A stretch of DNA of 17,057 nt from an uncultured Bacteroidales bacterium (GTDB lineage Bacteria; Bacteroidota; Bacteroidia; Bacteroidales; Paludibacteraceae), in the NCBI GenBank assembly GCA_937910305.1, contig CALEPS010000006.1, positions 1-17,057 of the forward strand, read 5' to 3'. Shown here piece by piece: positions 5,864-11,109 of the stretch (position 1 is its first letter; each line of letters opens with the position of its first letter). Under the pieces are notes generated by a model. It was given only the letters and a program-made list of their open reading frames with translations. It made no database searches and was not told the origin of the DNA. The translations under genes and the position numbers were made by a program.

Positions 5864-5927
5864 CAGCAAATTTCAATCTAACCGCCAAGTTATGTGAAAT
5901 TTTGAGTTGTTGGTCTTTTATGGACTT

Positions 5928-5956
5928 TTTGTACCCTTTTTAGGTTGTTTGTACCC
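5928..5956. repeat. Direct repeat TTTGTACCC, two copies 20 bp apart
   Basis: The copies lie at 5928-5936 and 5948-5956, two helical turns apart, in the region crossed by both opposed transcripts. The second copy with its flank (GTTTGTACCCAT, 5947-5958) is one base off GTTTGTAACCAT, found at 7390-7401 and 8253-8264. Binding sites for one of the three HTH proteins are possible. Confidence 0.45.
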
Positions 5957-6023
5957 ATCCGCGAACGCTTTCGCCGGAAGCCGTTTTTATACAATCGGAA
6001 AACAACTTTACCAAAATCGAGTG

Positions 6024-6055
6024 CAAAGATACAACAAATATTTTATTCCTGCAAA
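6024..6055 (-). promoter_or_regulatory. Bacteroidota-type promoter for the leftward phage operon
   Basis: On the minus strand TTTG at 6055-6052 and TATCTTTG at 6031-6024 are 20 nt apart, a full consensus match. Transcription would start near 6016-6018 and run left into the gene at 5794, crossing the start of the rightward transcript. Confidence 0.78.
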
Positions 6056-6143
6056 TTTTTTCAGGAAAAAAATGTCAATAAAATGATTTTTTATCGTTTT
6101 TTGCACAAAAACCAATGTTTAATTCGTTAAAAAAAACTAAATT

Positions 6144-6536
6144 ATGGCAGAAAATGATGTTAAGAAAAGAGTGCAAGATGCAATGAAAGAATTAGGTATA
6201 AGTGCCTACGCTATTGCAAAAACTTGCAGTATGAATGAGAGAACTATCTACCAACAGACGAATGGTAGTTCGAAATTAAGTGTAGAAGCTATACAGGCAC
6301 TACTCCGTTATAAACCGGAACTATCTGCCTCTTGGATTCTTCTTGGTACTGACTCAATGCTATTGACAGAGCCGCAGCACGAGACGCATACGAGACACAT
6401 ACGGGACGATAGCGAGACGGAAGAACTTCGGGAACGGCTGCGACGCGCAGAACGGGAGATTGATGGGCTGTATGAGCGTATCAGAGAACTAAAAGGGGCT
6501 ACTGTTATGCCGCACCGCTCTGCCGAGACCGCGTAA
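6144..6536 (+). CDS. Phage repressor-type HTH protein with C-terminal coiled coil
   Basis: The 130-residue product has an HTH domain at about residues 4-60: KRVQDAMKELGISAYAIAKT, then a turn and recognition helix around SMNERTIYQQTNGSSKLSVE. The segment SASWILLGTDSML (65-77) is typical of Bacteroidota phage repressors of the bacteriophage CI/HTH type. Residues about 90-115 (TEELRERLRRAEREIDGLYE) form a coiled coil, probably for dimerisation. No LexA-like peptidase domain is present, so RecA-driven self-cleavage is not expected. It is the gene nearest the control region on the rightward side. It resembles the protein at 8283 in layout. No Shine-Dalgarno sequence; A-rich leader. Confidence 0.82.
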   Translation: MAENDVKKRVQDAMKELGISAYAIAKTCSMNERTIYQQTNGSSKLSVEAIQALLRYKPELSASWILLGTDSMLLTEPQHETHTRHIRDDSETEELRERLRRAEREIDGLYERIRELKGATVMPHRSAETA

Positions 6537-6557
6537 TATCCAAACCGCAGCCGTTTA

Positions 6558-6590
6558 TCCAACCGCTGCGCAGAATATAATATGTGCGGT
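6558..6590. other. Inverted repeat downstream of the 6144 gene
   Basis: CCAACCGC and GCGGTTGG form an 8-bp inverted repeat with about 19 nt between them, just after the stop of the repressor gene. No T-run follows on the plus strand, so it is not a classic intrinsic terminator. It could stabilise the transcript end or be a protein site. Coordinates are good to a few bases. Confidence 0.4.
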
Positions 6591-6599
6591 TGGGTCGCC

Positions 6600-6642
6600 T
6601 AAAAGAAAGAGTGGCAAGGTGTGTTAGGGACACCCGCCACTC
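6600..6642 (-). terminator. Leftward intrinsic terminator-like hairpin
   Basis: GAGTGGC (6609-6615) pairs with GCCACTC (6636-6642), and inside it GGTGT (6618-6622) pairs with ACACC (6630-6634). On the minus strand the stem is followed by TTTCTTTT. On the plus strand it is followed by CGAAAAAA, so termination fits only leftward transcription, from the promoter at 6686-6717. Confidence 0.6.
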
Positions 6643-6679
6643 CGAAAAAAGTACGTTTGCAAACTTTCCTTACTGAAAA
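6600..6679 (-). ncRNA. Candidate small RNA between two repressor genes
   Basis: A full-consensus leftward promoter (6686-6717) is followed within about 80 nt by a bulged stem-loop with a U-rich tail (6642-6600). There is no ATG in the expected transcript. It contains the palindrome GTTTGCAAAC (6655-6664) near its 5' end. If termination is incomplete the transcript would continue antisense to the repressor gene at 6144-6536. Existence as an RNA is inference from promoter plus terminator. Confidence 0.5.
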
Positions 6680-6685
6680 GCGATG

Positions 6686-6717
6686 CAAAGATATAACAAA
6701 AATCCTATATATGCAAA
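6686..6717 (-). promoter_or_regulatory. Leftward Bacteroidota-type promoter between HTH genes
   Basis: On the minus strand TTTG at 6717-6714 and TATCTTTG at 6693-6686 are 20 nt apart. The TATCTTTG box is identical to the other two phage promoters at 5856 and 6031. No coding gene follows in this direction before the antisense side of the 6144 gene. Confidence 0.68.
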
Positions 6718-6753
6718 TATTTATTACTTTTTTTGCTAAAAAACTTTATTTTT

Positions 6754-6978
6754 ATGAATAAAATATTACAAAACATTGAAACAATCCGAAAGAAAAAAGG
6801 AATTAAGCAATCCGAGATGGCTGATAAGTTAGGTATCGCGCAGCCCTCCTACTCGCGTTACTTTACGGAATCCGGCGATATGAAACTTTCCATGCTTCAG
6901 CGCATAGCGGATATTCTGGAGGTCTCTCTCGTTGATATTATCATCTACCCGGACAAATACGAAAAGAAAGGAGAGTGA
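6754..6978 (+). CDS. XRE-family HTH protein, 74 residues
   Basis: The start is taken at ATG 6754 (MNKILQNIETIRKKKGIKQS); a longer start at 6733 would add only MLKNFIF, which is A/T-rich leader sequence. A classic XRE/Cro-CI domain fills the protein: helix 1 IETIRKKKG, then KQSEMADKLGI, the recognition helix AQPSYSRYF, then MLQRIADILEVSLVDII. This is the usual single-domain DNA-binding form. It starts the rightward run of six genes ending at 8588; the next gene begins 1 nt after its stop. It probably regulates one of the promoters nearby. Which promoter is not evident. Confidence 0.87.
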   Translation: MNKILQNIETIRKKKGIKQSEMADKLGIAQPSYSRYFTESGDMKLSMLQRIADILEVSLVDIIIYPDKYEKKGE

Positions 6979-6979
6979 C

Positions 6980-7378
6980 ATGAAACTATTTAGTAAAAGA
7001 TATTGGTGGCTTGCTACACTTGCAATCATTGGGTATGTTGCATTTACTTTGTTCTGCTATTTTGTTGTTTCAAATATGGATGATGACGCATTACGTTCAA
7101 GTAGTGGAATCATCGCTCTTATTTGTTTCTTTCTAACTGATTTATGGGGAGCAATAGCAGTTGCGCACGGATATTATATAGGGAAAGAACCGTCTCCTAT
7201 AGAGATGTCTCCTGTTGAGTACCGCTGTATTCATGGGTGCTCGTCATTCAAAGACAGATTGAGTGTCGGTCTGATGGATTTCTTTGGCGGCTTTATAACT
7301 CCAGGAAGACTTCTTACATCAGCAATAAATCTAATTATTTGCCTTGGATTGGCAAAGCTGCTAAACTGGATATTTTGA
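6980..7378 (+). CDS. Unknown membrane protein, 132 residues
   Basis: ATG at 6980 is preferred over the longer frame from 6932 because AAGGAG is 6 nt upstream and the longer form overlaps the XRE gene. Three hydrophobic segments are visible: about residues 8-30 (WWLATLAIIGYVAFTLFCYF), 42-65 (IIALICFFLTDLWGAIAVAH) and 110-131 (LLTSAINLIICLGLAKLLNW). A loop with RCIHGCSSFKDRLSVGLMDF lies before the last. No known family is recognised. A small membrane protein expressed next to repressors suits superinfection exclusion or lysogenic conversion, but this is inference from position. Confidence 0.75.
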   Translation: MKLFSKRYWWLATLAIIGYVAFTLFCYFVVSNMDDDALRSSSGIIALICFFLTDLWGAIAVAHGYYIGKEPSPIEMSPVEYRCIHGCSSFKDRLSVGLMDFFGGFITPGRLLTSAINLIICLGLAKLLNWIF

Positions 7379-7402
7379 AATAACCAAAAGTTTGTAACCA
7401 TT

Positions 7403-7813
7403 ATGTTTTTCTACAGGTTTACTCAAATATGTGTTTATGTGGTGCTTATTCTTTTCGGATATGTACTATATAGGAATTTCGCGAAGTCAGATGAAACCGT
7501 TAATCTCTGGTTTGATAAAATTGGATTTACTAAAAAATGGTTGCGAGAAACCATAGTTGTCGTTATTGCATTAGCGTATTTCTTTATATTCTACTATGTA
7601 ACAGACAAGATTGAAGTTATTTATGTAGATACAAGTACAAATACTATCCATCTATATGAAGACTGCGAAAATATCAACCATCACAGGAAGAAACAGACAT
7701 TCCTGTTTATTGCCGAGTATGAAGGATGTAATGTGTGTGAAAATTGCTTTGACGAAAGAGAGTTTCGATTAGAAGAGGCTAAAGAGCGTCAAGATGAATT
7801 AAGATATCCATAA
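7403..7813 (+). CDS. Membrane protein with C-terminal Cys-rich (CxxCxxC) domain
   Basis: The 136-residue product has two hydrophobic segments, about residues 6-24 (FTQICVYVVLILFGYVLY) and 50-66 (TIVVVIALAYFFIFYYV). The hydrophilic C-terminal half carries His83, Cys88, His93/94 and Cys109, Cys112 and Cys115 in NTIHLYEDCENINHH and GCNVCENC. The order (a short beta strand, a lone Cys, then a closing pair of Cys) resembles the cysteine-rich part of the 8012 protein, and suggests a small metal-binding or disulfide-bonded fold. The start lies in the first 24-bp repeat. Role unknown; superinfection exclusion is a positional guess. Confidence 0.74.
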   Translation: MFFYRFTQICVYVVLILFGYVLYRNFAKSDETVNLWFDKIGFTKKWLRETIVVVIALAYFFIFYYVTDKIEVIYVDTSTNTIHLYEDCENINHHRKKQTFLFIAEYEGCNVCENCFDEREFRLEEAKERQDELRYP

Positions 7814-7827
7814 ATAATTAAATCATT

Positions 7828-8007
7828 ATGAAACACATTACTTTTGAACGCATTATGTTATGCGTAATCGCCGCTGGCGTATGGACTATTGCCGGTCTAT
7901 ATATTTACGAGTTCTTTGATGGTAAATATGTGTACGTTGGTGATACTATCAGCGAACCTCTTGAGGTTAAGGTTGTAAATGAAGTAGATGCTTTTATTGT
8001 AAATTAG
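7828..8007 (+). CDS. Small single-pass membrane protein, 59 residues
   Basis: ATG at 7828 opens 59 codons ending in TAG at 8005-8007. The product starts MKHITFERIMLCVIAAGVWT, with one hydrophobic segment at about residues 9-27, then YEFFDGKYVYVGDTISEPLE and a short beta-like tail ending AFIVN. The layout (basic start, one membrane segment, a strand-rich exported tail) matches small unnamed proteins I associate with Bacteroidales mobile elements. It lies 14 nt after the 7403 gene and 4 nt before the 8012 gene, both on the same strand, which supports it as a real gene. Confidence 0.68.
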   Translation: MKHITFERIMLCVIAAGVWTIAGLYIYEFFDGKYVYVGDTISEPLEVKVVNEVDAFIVN

Positions 8008-8011
8008 TATT

Positions 8012-8233
8012 ATGAAACACCTATTATGTATATTGCTTTTTATAGCATCGTCTATTGTTGTAGAGAACAATAGTCCGCAGAAGGTATATATCTGCACCGG
8101 CTCCAAGGCATACGCCTACCATGTGAACCCCAAATGCTCCGGCCTCTCGCGTTGTAGCGGTGATATTAAGCAGATCACTCTCTCCGAAGCCGAAGCCCAG
8201 CACCGCACACCATGCAAGAAATGCTGCAAATGA
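8012..8233 (+). CDS. Small exported Cys-rich protein, 73 residues
   Basis: Residues 1-17 (MKHLLCILLFIASSIVV) are a hydrophobic signal or anchor segment. The remainder contains VYICTGSKAYAYHVNPKCSG, then LSRCSGDIKQITLSEAEAQH and PCKKCC. The order (YH....C..L..C, I.L.EA, PC.KC) is the pattern of a small Ada-like or zinc-ribbon-like domain common in Bacteroidota mobile elements; Cys42, Cys48, Cys68 and Cys71 with His37 are candidate ligands. If the first segment is cleaved, the mature part would lie in the periplasm or outer surface and cysteines may instead form disulfides. It may act with the 7403 membrane protein, whose tail has a similar layout. Confidence 0.77.
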   Translation: MKHLLCILLFIASSIVVENNSPQKVYICTGSKAYAYHVNPKCSGLSRCSGDIKQITLSEAEAQHRTPCKKCCK

Positions 8234-8282
8234 TTTTTAAAAATTTCCAAAAGTTTGTAACCATTATGTTGCGTAATTAGGA

Positions 8283-8588
8283 ATGAACAGAACAAAACTT
8301 GAACAGGACTTAAAGCAGAGAGTCTCCGATATTGTCAAGTCAGACTATAATTCCAGCGTCAATAAGTTTGCCGCCGAATTGGGCCTGCGACAGACTACAC
8401 TCAACGACCAGATTAACGGCAATGGTAAAATCAGCGCTACGACGATATTGTCCATTCTGCAAGTCCGCCCGGACATATCCGCCGAATGGTTGCTTCGAGG
8501 GACCGGAGACAAAAACAATAATCGTTCCTCTATTGAATCGCGTATTACGCGCTTAGAGCAACAGATTAACCAACTAACTAATCCATAA
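8283..8588 (+). CDS. Phage repressor-type HTH protein, 101 residues
   Basis: An N-terminal HTH domain spans about residues 5-55: LKQRVSDIVKSDYNSSVNKF, then AAELGLRQTTLNDQINGNGK and a helix SATTILSILQ. The segment RPDISAEWLLRGTGD (about 62-76) is the same signature seen in the 6144 protein (KPELSASWILLGTDS), so the two are probably distant paralogues. The C-terminal IESRITRLEQQINQL is a short coiled coil. No peptidase domain is present. It is the last gene before the attachment site and the third HTH gene in the immunity region. It may be a second repressor or a regulator of integration and excision. Confidence 0.82.
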   Translation: MNRTKLEQDLKQRVSDIVKSDYNSSVNKFAAELGLRQTTLNDQINGNGKISATTILSILQVRPDISAEWLLRGTGDKNNNRSSIESRITRLEQQINQLTNP

Positions 8589-8589
8589 T

Positions 8590-8606
8590 CACGCGCACGC
8601 GCGCAT
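8590..8606. other. Alternating purine-pyrimidine run (CACGCGCACGCGCGCAT)
   Basis: A 17-nt alternating purine-pyrimidine stretch lies just after the last phage gene and about 110 bp from the attachment core. Such sequence can adopt Z-DNA under torsion. The function is not known. Confidence 0.5.
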
Positions 8607-8646
8607 AAATAATAAGGAATAATATAAACAACAAACAGCCAGAAAG

Positions 8647-8664
8647 AGTGCAAAAAAAGTGCAA
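8647..8664. repeat. Direct repeat AGTGCAA, possible integrase arm sites
   Basis: AGTGCAA is repeated at 8647-8653 and 8658-8664, one helical turn apart (11 bp) and about 50 bp inside the attachment core. Tyrosine integrases bind short direct repeats in the arms of attP. The assignment is inference. Confidence 0.35.
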
Positions 8665-8700
8665 CTAAATAAAATTCCGTTGTAACTTATTGATATAGTG

Positions 8701-8756
8701 TCTGCTCACTATTCCTTACAAGCAGAGGGTCTGCGGTTCGAATCCGTAAACGCCCA
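8701..8756 (+). other. Right attachment site with tRNA-Val(UAC) 3' half
   Basis: 8715-8756 is the 3' part of a tRNA: anticodon loop CTTACAA with anticodon TAC (Val), anticodon-stem 3' strand GCAGA, variable loop GGGTC, T arm TGCGG-TTCGAAT-CCGTA, acceptor strand AACGCCC and discriminator A. The matching acceptor 5' strand (GGGCGTT) and D arm are absent upstream, so the tRNA is cut in the anticodon arm. TCTGC (8701-8705) and GCAGA (8722-8726) form inverted arms around the loop, as expected for core-type integrase sites. The intact tRNA should be at the other end of the element. Confidence 0.85.
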
Positions 8757-8760
8757 CAAA

Positions 8761-8784
8761 AGAGACTGAGAGGTCTCTTTTTTT
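8761..8784 (+). terminator. Intrinsic terminator of the tRNA-Val transcript
   Basis: AGAGAC (8761-8766) pairs with GTCTCT (8773-8778) around a 6-nt loop, followed by a run of T. It lies 5 nt after the tRNA 3' end and was probably the terminator of the tRNA gene before integration. Confidence 0.85.
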
Positions 8785-8816
8785 GGTGCATCACGGACAT
8801 AAATCTTCTTTTTTAC

Positions 8817-8847
8817 TTGCATATGTCAAAAAAAAGTAGTACCTTTG
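8817..8847 (+). promoter_or_regulatory. Bacteroidota-type promoter of the cstA-like gene
   Basis: TTG at 8817-8819 and TACCTTTG at 8840-8847 are 20 nt apart. The expected start near 8853-8855 lies about 20 nt upstream of the ATG at 8874, giving a very short leader. Confidence 0.75.
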
Positions 8848-8849
8848 CA

Positions 8850-8868
8850 GCCTAATTGTAAATTAGGC
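8850..8868 (+). promoter_or_regulatory. Palindrome at the cstA-like transcription start
   Basis: GCCTAATT (8850-8857) and AATTAGGC (8861-8868) are perfect inverted copies with a 3-nt centre. The palindrome covers the predicted start and ends 5 nt before ATG. It could be a repressor operator or a hairpin that limits ribosome access. Confidence 0.5.
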
Positions 8869-8873
8869 TACGT

Positions 8874-10394
8874 ATGGTTACATTTATTATTGCTTTGATA
8901 TTACTGGTTGTAGGATTTTTCACCTACGGCGTATTGGTAGAGAAGATTTTCGGCATTGAGCCGGAACGTCAAACTCCAGCATTGACCAAAACGGATGGTG
9001 TGGATTTCGTGCCGATGGCACCATGGCGTATTTTTCTGGTTCAGTTTCTTAACATCGCCGGCCTCGGTCCTATCTTCGGTGCGATTATGGGTATTTTCTA
9101 TGGTCCGGCGGCATTCCTATGGATCGTTTTCGGAACTATTTTCGCCGGAGGCGTACATGATTATTTAAGCGGAATGCTGTCTATCCGCAAAGGCGGTGCT
9201 TCGTTGCCGGATATTATCGGAGACGAGTTAGGAGGAGGCGTCAAACTCTTCATGCGTGTTTTAAGTCTGGTGCTGTTGATTTTGCTGACCACTACGTTCT
9301 TGAGCGGACCAGCTACGTTGCTACAAGGTCTCGCCGGATTAGGAACGATGCAGTTCAGCGGACGAATGATACCTATTGTATGGGTATTAATAATCTTTGG
9401 TTATTATGCCTTAGCAACCGTACTACCTGTGGACAAACTCATCGGACGATTCTACCCTATTTTTGGCGGAATCCTGTTGTTTATGGGAATCGGTATTATG
9501 GTAGTCATGTTAGGATGGCACAGCGCTGAAATGCCGGAAGTATTTGACGGTCTGCAAAATAGACAAACAAACGGTCTGCCTCTCTTCCCAATGATGTTTG
9601 TGAGCATTGCGTGCGGTGCCATTTCCGGTTTCCACGGCACACAAAGCCCTATCATGGCGCGCTGCTGTACCAATGAACGCCAAGGCCGGTGGATTTTCTA
9701 CGGAGCGATGGTTGCCGAAGGTATCTTAGCGCTTATCTGGGCTGCCGCAGCCGGGACATTCTTTGCTGATCCGGAAAAAGGCCTATATGGCATTGACGGT
9801 CTGCAAGCCTTTGCGGCGCAGCATCCGGGTGAGAATATCGCAGCACTTGTCATAGACAAAGTGAGCCGCAGCTGGTTAGGAACCGTAGGAGGTATATTAG
9901 CCATCATAGGTGTTATTGCGGCTCCAATTACAAGCGGAGACACCGCTTTGCGTAGCGCACGACTGATAGTAGCGGACTTCTTGAAATGGGACCAACGGCC
10001 TATTCCGAAGCGACTGATGATAGCTATCCCGCTCTTCCTATGTGTGTTCGGAATGGTGTTTGTGGATTTCAATGTCGTTTGGCGGTATTTCGCATGGACC
10101 AACCAGACGCTCGCCGTCTTCACGCTGTGGGCGGGAACGTGCTGGCTTTACAAGAAAAATAACCCCACCCCAGCCCTCCCCTCAAGGGAGGGAGGAAAGT
10201 ACCGTTACGGGTATCTGATTGCGCTGATTCCGGCGTTATTCATGACAATGGTATGCAGCAGTTATATTCTCATTGCGCCGGAGGGACTGAATATAGCACC
10301 TGAATACCGATGGATAGGTTATCTCATCGCCGGCTTGGTAACATTCGGCTGCCTCATCGGATTCTGCTATTGGGCAAAGAAAAGAGCCTCATGA
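8874..10394 (+). CDS. CstA family carbon-starvation/peptide or pyruvate transporter
   Basis: The 506-residue product is the short Bacteroidota form of the CstA family, with about 13 hydrophobic segments. Visible marks are the first segment (FIIALILLVVGFFTYGVLVE), GLGPIFGAIMGIFYGPAAF (near 63-81), HDYLSG (95-100), SGFHGTQSP (about 251-259) and APITSGDTALRSAR (about 350-363). Members in E. coli take up peptides or pyruvate; the substrate here is not shown by the sequence. Residues 430-442 (NPTPALPSREGGK) are coded by a palindromic repeat and lie in a loop between two membrane segments, so the fold is probably intact. The gene has its own promoter and ends 1 nt before engB. Confidence 0.92.
   Translation: MVTFIIALILLVVGFFTYGVLVEKIFGIEPERQTPALTKTDGVDFVPMAPWRIFLVQFLNIAGLGPIFGAIMGIFYGPAAFLWIVFGTIFAGGVHDYLSGMLSIRKGGASLPDIIGDELGGGVKLFMRVLSLVLLILLTTTFLSGPATLLQGLAGLGTMQFSGRMIPIVWVLIIFGYYALATVLPVDKLIGRFYPIFGGILLFMGIGIMVVMLGWHSAEMPEVFDGLQNRQTNGLPLFPMMFVSIACGAISGFHGTQSPIMARCCTNERQGRWIFYGAMVAEGILALIWAAAAGTFFADPEKGLYGIDGLQAFAAQHPGENIAALVIDKVSRSWLGTVGGILAIIGVIAAPITSGDTALRSARLIVADFLKWDQRPIPKRLMIAIPLFLCVFGMVFVDFNVVWRYFAWTNQTLAVFTLWAGTCWLYKKNNPTPALPSREGGKYRYGYLIALIPALFMTMVCSSYILIAPEGLNIAPEYRWIGYLIAGLVTFGCLIGFCYWAKKRAS
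10161..10199 (+). repeat. Palindromic repeat copy A (short) inside the cstA-like gene
   Basis: AACCCCACCCCAGCCCTCCC continues with CTCAA and GGGAGGG. CCCTCCC (10174-10180) and GGGAGGG (10186-10192) are a perfect 7-bp inverted repeat. The two ends match the ends of copy C (11327-11409) and, less closely, copy B (10603-10684), but the middle 47 nt are missing. It is read as NPTPALPSREGG in frame. Confidence 0.85.
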
Positions 10395-10395
10395 T

Positions 10396-11091
10396 ATGAT
10401 TAGTTCTGCCAAATATATTATCTCCTCTCCAGATGTAAAGGATTGTCCGCAGAGCAGTCTGCCGGAGTATGCGTTTATCGGACGGAGCAACGTAGGCAAA
10501 TCCAGTCTGATTAATATGCTCTGCCATAATCCCAAGTTGGCCAAGACGAGTCAGAAACCCGGAAAGACGCTGCTGATTAACCATTTTTTAGTGGAAAGCA
10601 AGCCTACCCCCAGCGTTGTTCTACGGCCGTCCACCGGACGCCCGATCGAGCAGAGCTCTTCACCCGTAAAAGGAGGGGAGAAAGAGATGTCGCAATTATG
10701 GCATCTGGTGGATCTGCCGGGATACGGGTATGCACAGGCAGGACAGAAACAACGCGAGGCGCTGAAGAAGATGATAGAGCGGTACTGCCTGTTGCGGGAA
10801 GAATTAGTATGTCTTTTTGTGCTGATTGATTGCCGTCATGAAGCACAAAAGATAGATCTGGAGTTCATCAACTGGTTAGGCGAGAACGGTGTACCGTTCG
10901 CTATCGTTTTCACAAAGGGTGACAAGTTAGGCCGCGTGCGTCTGGCAGAGAATGTAGAAGCATATAAGAAACGGCTGTTAGAAGAATGGGAAGAACTGCC
11001 GCCGGTATTCGTTACTTCCGCAGAAACCAAATTGGGCGGCGAAGAGTTGACCGCTTATATTGAAGAATTGAACGAAACGGTAAAATCTTAA
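10396..11091 (+). CDS. engB: Ribosome biogenesis GTPase EngB/YihA/YsxC with an inserted segment
   Basis: The product is an EngB-type GTPase needed for assembly of the 50S subunit. P-loop GRSNVGKS is at 29-36, KTSQKPGKT at 50-58 (switch I/G2), DLPGYGYA at 106-113 (G3), TKGD at 173-176 (G4) and TSAE at 207-210 (G5). All are intact. The length is 231 residues, about 30 more than usual; the excess is residues 70-99 (PTPSVVLRPSTGRPIEQSSS...), coded by palindromic repeat copy B. It lies between HFLVESK and QLWHLVDLPG, in the beta-hairpin turn between switch I and G3. Because both G-boxes remain and the frame is open, the protein is probably functional. The gene starts 1 nt after the cstA-like stop, so it may share its promoter. 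Confidence 0.95.
   Translation: MISSAKYIISSPDVKDCPQSSLPEYAFIGRSNVGKSSLINMLCHNPKLAKTSQKPGKTLLINHFLVESKPTPSVVLRPSTGRPIEQSSSPVKGGEKEMSQLWHLVDLPGYGYAQAGQKQREALKKMIERYCLLREELVCLFVLIDCRHEAQKIDLEFINWLGENGVPFAIVFTKGDKLGRVRLAENVEAYKKRLLEEWEELPPVFVTSAETKLGGEELTAYIEELNETVKS
10603..10684 (+). repeat. Palindromic repeat copy B (long) inside engB
   Basis: The copy spans codons 70-97 of engB. Its middle (10619-10665) is 43/47 identical to 11345-11391 in the TonB-dependent receptor gene. It contains CGTCC-ACC-GGACG, CCCGATCGAGC and GAGCTC palindromes, then a CACCC...GGAGGGG end. The middle is translated in a different frame from copy C, owing to a 1-nt difference near the 5' end. Confidence 0.9.
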
Positions 11092-11109
11092 AAACAATAC
11101 ATTTTTTTT

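Larger units (their letters stand above)
5832..6015. repeat. 12-bp inverted repeat, likely repressor operators
   Basis: TTTGGTAAAGTT at 5832-5843 is an exact reverse complement of AACTTTACCAAA at 6004-6015. The left copy covers the -33 box of the rightward promoter; the right copy lies just downstream of the expected start of the leftward promoter. One repressor binding both would affect both promoters. The functional reading is inference. Confidence 0.6.
5795..6143. promoter_or_regulatory. Lysis-lysogeny control region without genes
   Basis: This 349-nt stretch has no convincing coding frame. It holds a rightward promoter (5832-5863), a leftward promoter (6024-6055), a 12-bp inverted repeat overlapping both, and two copies of TTTGTACCC 20 bp apart. 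It also has a weak stem-loop GCTTTC-GCC-GGAAGC followed by a T-run, which might end rightward transcripts near 5988. The two flanking transcription units point away from the region, but their promoters face each other. Confidence 0.75.
7384..8270. repeat. 24-bp direct repeat, two exact copies
   Basis: The copies lie at 7384-7407 and 8247-8270 and read CCAAAAGTTTGTAACC followed by ATTATGTT. The first copy ends in the start codon region of the 7403 gene (ATG at 7403-7405). In the second the same ATG (8266-8268) gives only four codons before TAG, so the gene body is absent there. The pair brackets the 7403, 7828 and 8012 genes. Confidence 0.85.
1..8756. mobile_element. Integrated temperate phage (right part); left end outside the window
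   Basis: The segment has a leftward early operon, a central control region with opposed promoters, three repressor-type HTH genes, small membrane protein genes, and a tRNA-Val 3' half at its right edge. Families recognised (DUF4494, DUF6948, YopX, a C5-methyltransferase fragment) are common in Bacteroidales prophages. No integrase, terminase, portal or tail gene is in the window, so phage rather than another integrative element is an inference from gene types and layout. The right boundary is well defined by the tRNA fragment; the left boundary and integrase must lie beyond position 1. Confidence 0.82.

Noticed and set aside
5920..5943. Leader peptide MDFLYPF in the control region
   Set aside because: A seven-codon frame is easily found by chance in A/T-rich sequence and has no ribosome site or attenuator next to it.
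10396..11091. engB as a pseudogene
   Set aside because: All GTPase motifs are present and the insert keeps the frame; there is no stop or frameshift.
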